Shown: piece by piece, positions 9,181-9,848 of the stretch | How positions within the stretch are numbered: position 1 is the first letter of the stretch | Layout of the letters: every line of letters starts with the position of its first letter | DNA from: DASRTE01 sp035316885 | Lineage (GTDB): Bacteria; Actinomycetota; Actinomycetes; Jiangellales; Jiangellaceae | Length of the DNA: 9,848 nt | Assembly: GCA_035316885.1 (NCBI GenBank) | Contig: DATHII010000100.1 | Span: 1-9,848 of the forward strand | Reading direction: 5' to 3' | The notes under the pieces: generated by a model | Told to the model about the DNA's origin: nothing | The model's input: the letters and a program-made list of their open reading frames with translations, nothing else | Databases searched by the model: none | Program-made: the position numbers and the translations under genes

Positions 9181-9848
9181 TCAGGTGCATGCTCCCGTCG
9201 ACACGGGGTCGTCCGCGCCGGGTGCCTGATCGAGCGCTGCGTCGAGTTCGCTCGCGGCCAAGGCGTAGCCGGTGTCGGGATCGGTGAGCGACGCGGCGAA
9301 CACCACGCCGTATACCAGGCCGTCGTCGGCGACCAGTGGACCCCCCGAGTTGCCCGGGCGGACGGTCCCCCTGATCGAGACCACGTCTCGATTCACGGTG
9401 CCGTCGCCGTAGATGTCGCGCCCCAGCAGCGCATGCTCGTCGCGGACGCGCACCGGTTCGGTACTGAGCGGACCGTTGTCCGGGTAGCCGACGACGGCGG
9501 CGTCTGCCCCGGCGGCGACGTCCTCGTGGAAGGTGAGCACCGGACGGTCCAGACCCGGCACCGCGAGCACGGCGACGTCGGTGCGCGGGTCGAACAGCAC
9601 GACCTCGGCCTCCAGCGGCTCGCCGTCGGGCACGGTCACCACCGGGGATGACACCCCGGCGACGACGTGCGCGTTGGTCATCACCCGCTCACGCGCGATC
9701 ACGAAGCCGGTCCCTTCCACCACCCGGTCGCACGACGGGGCCCGACCGACGATCTTCACGACGCTCGCTGAGGCAGCACGGATCTCGAGGTCGCGAGTCA
9801 ACGCGGCTCTGGGCGCGTCGACCTCGACGATCGGCTCCGGGACCCACG
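9181..9848 (-). CDS. MarP-like membrane-anchored serine protease, catalytic domain (5' end beyond right edge)
   Basis: The frame is open to the right edge, and the TGA is at 9183-9181; 221 residues are visible. It is a trypsin-like (S1C/HtrA-like, no PDZ) domain with all three catalytic residues: His in TNAHVVAG (9669-9667), Asp in RTDVAVL (9579-9577) and Ser in RPGNSGGPLV (9348-9346). The only two cysteines, in GRAPSC (9732-9730) and the C-terminal TGACT (9189-9187), match the disulfide that braces the MarP periplasmic domain. MarP of M. tuberculosis (Rv3671c) is about 397 residues with four N-terminal membrane helices, so roughly 170-180 residues should lie outside the window. In that species MarP is a periplasmic protease needed for acid and oxidative stress survival. 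The TTG at 9801 is internal. The gene converges on the alpha/beta hydrolase gene with a 25-base gap. Confidence 0.92.
   Translation of the reverse strand, partial: WVPEPIVEVDAPRAALTRDLEIRAASASVVKIVGRAPSCDRVVEGTGFVIARERVMTNAHVVAGVSSPVVTVPDGEPLEAEVVLFDPRTDVAVLAVPGLDRPVLTFHEDVAAGADAAVVGYPDNGPLSTEPVRVRDEHALLGRDIYGDGTVNRDVVSIRGTVRPGNSGGPLVADDGLVYGVVFAASLTDPDTGYALAASELDAALDQAPGADDPVSTGACT

Overview
This is GC-rich actinobacterial chromosomal DNA, with GTG starts at several genes, strong G/C third-position bias and GTGA/ATGA stop-start overlaps. Protein motifs match actinomycete homologues closely, especially a mycobacterial-type acetyl-CoA synthetase and a MarP-type periplasmic protease. The genus cannot be fixed from the sequence alone. 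Coding density is very high. The longest gap between genes is about 120 bases, and I saw no RNA genes, insertion sequences, CRISPR arrays or phage structural genes.

Layout from left to right: the 3' part of a PfpI/DJ-1 family protein (+); acs, acetyl-CoA synthetase (+); then, convergent with acs, glpD read from its 3' end and glpK (both -), forming a glpK-glpD operon with a 4-base GTGA overlap. A 91-base divergent promoter region follows. Rightward from it run a two-CBS-domain protein and an ArsB/NhaD/SLC13-type permease, overlapping by ATGA. After 61 bases come an actinobacterial 'phage holin family' small membrane protein and an epoxide-hydrolase-like alpha/beta hydrolase, overlapping by GTGA. 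Convergent with the hydrolase is the protease domain of a MarP-like membrane serine protease (-), whose N-terminal part lies beyond the right edge.

Functionally the left half is carbon entry: acetate to acetyl-CoA (Acs), and glycerol via glycerol-3-phosphate to dihydroxyacetone phosphate (GlpK, GlpD). No glpF is visible. The middle is a probable nucleotide-sensing transporter module (CBS protein plus permease). The right end is an envelope/stress group: holin-like protein, EphE-like protein and MarP. From memory, acs, holin-like gene, ephE and marP have the same order and orientations in Mycobacterium tuberculosis (Rv3667, Rv3669, Rv3670, Rv3671c). Here the glp operon and CBS-permease pair sit where a different gene (Rv3668c) lies in that species.

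The most notable points are: the EphE-like protein has Gly at the catalytic nucleophile position although the other triad residues are present; the conserved acs-marP neighbourhood carries an extra four-gene cassette; and the CBS-permease pair looks like a coupled, possibly leaderless, transporter unit. No clearly unprecedented system is evident.
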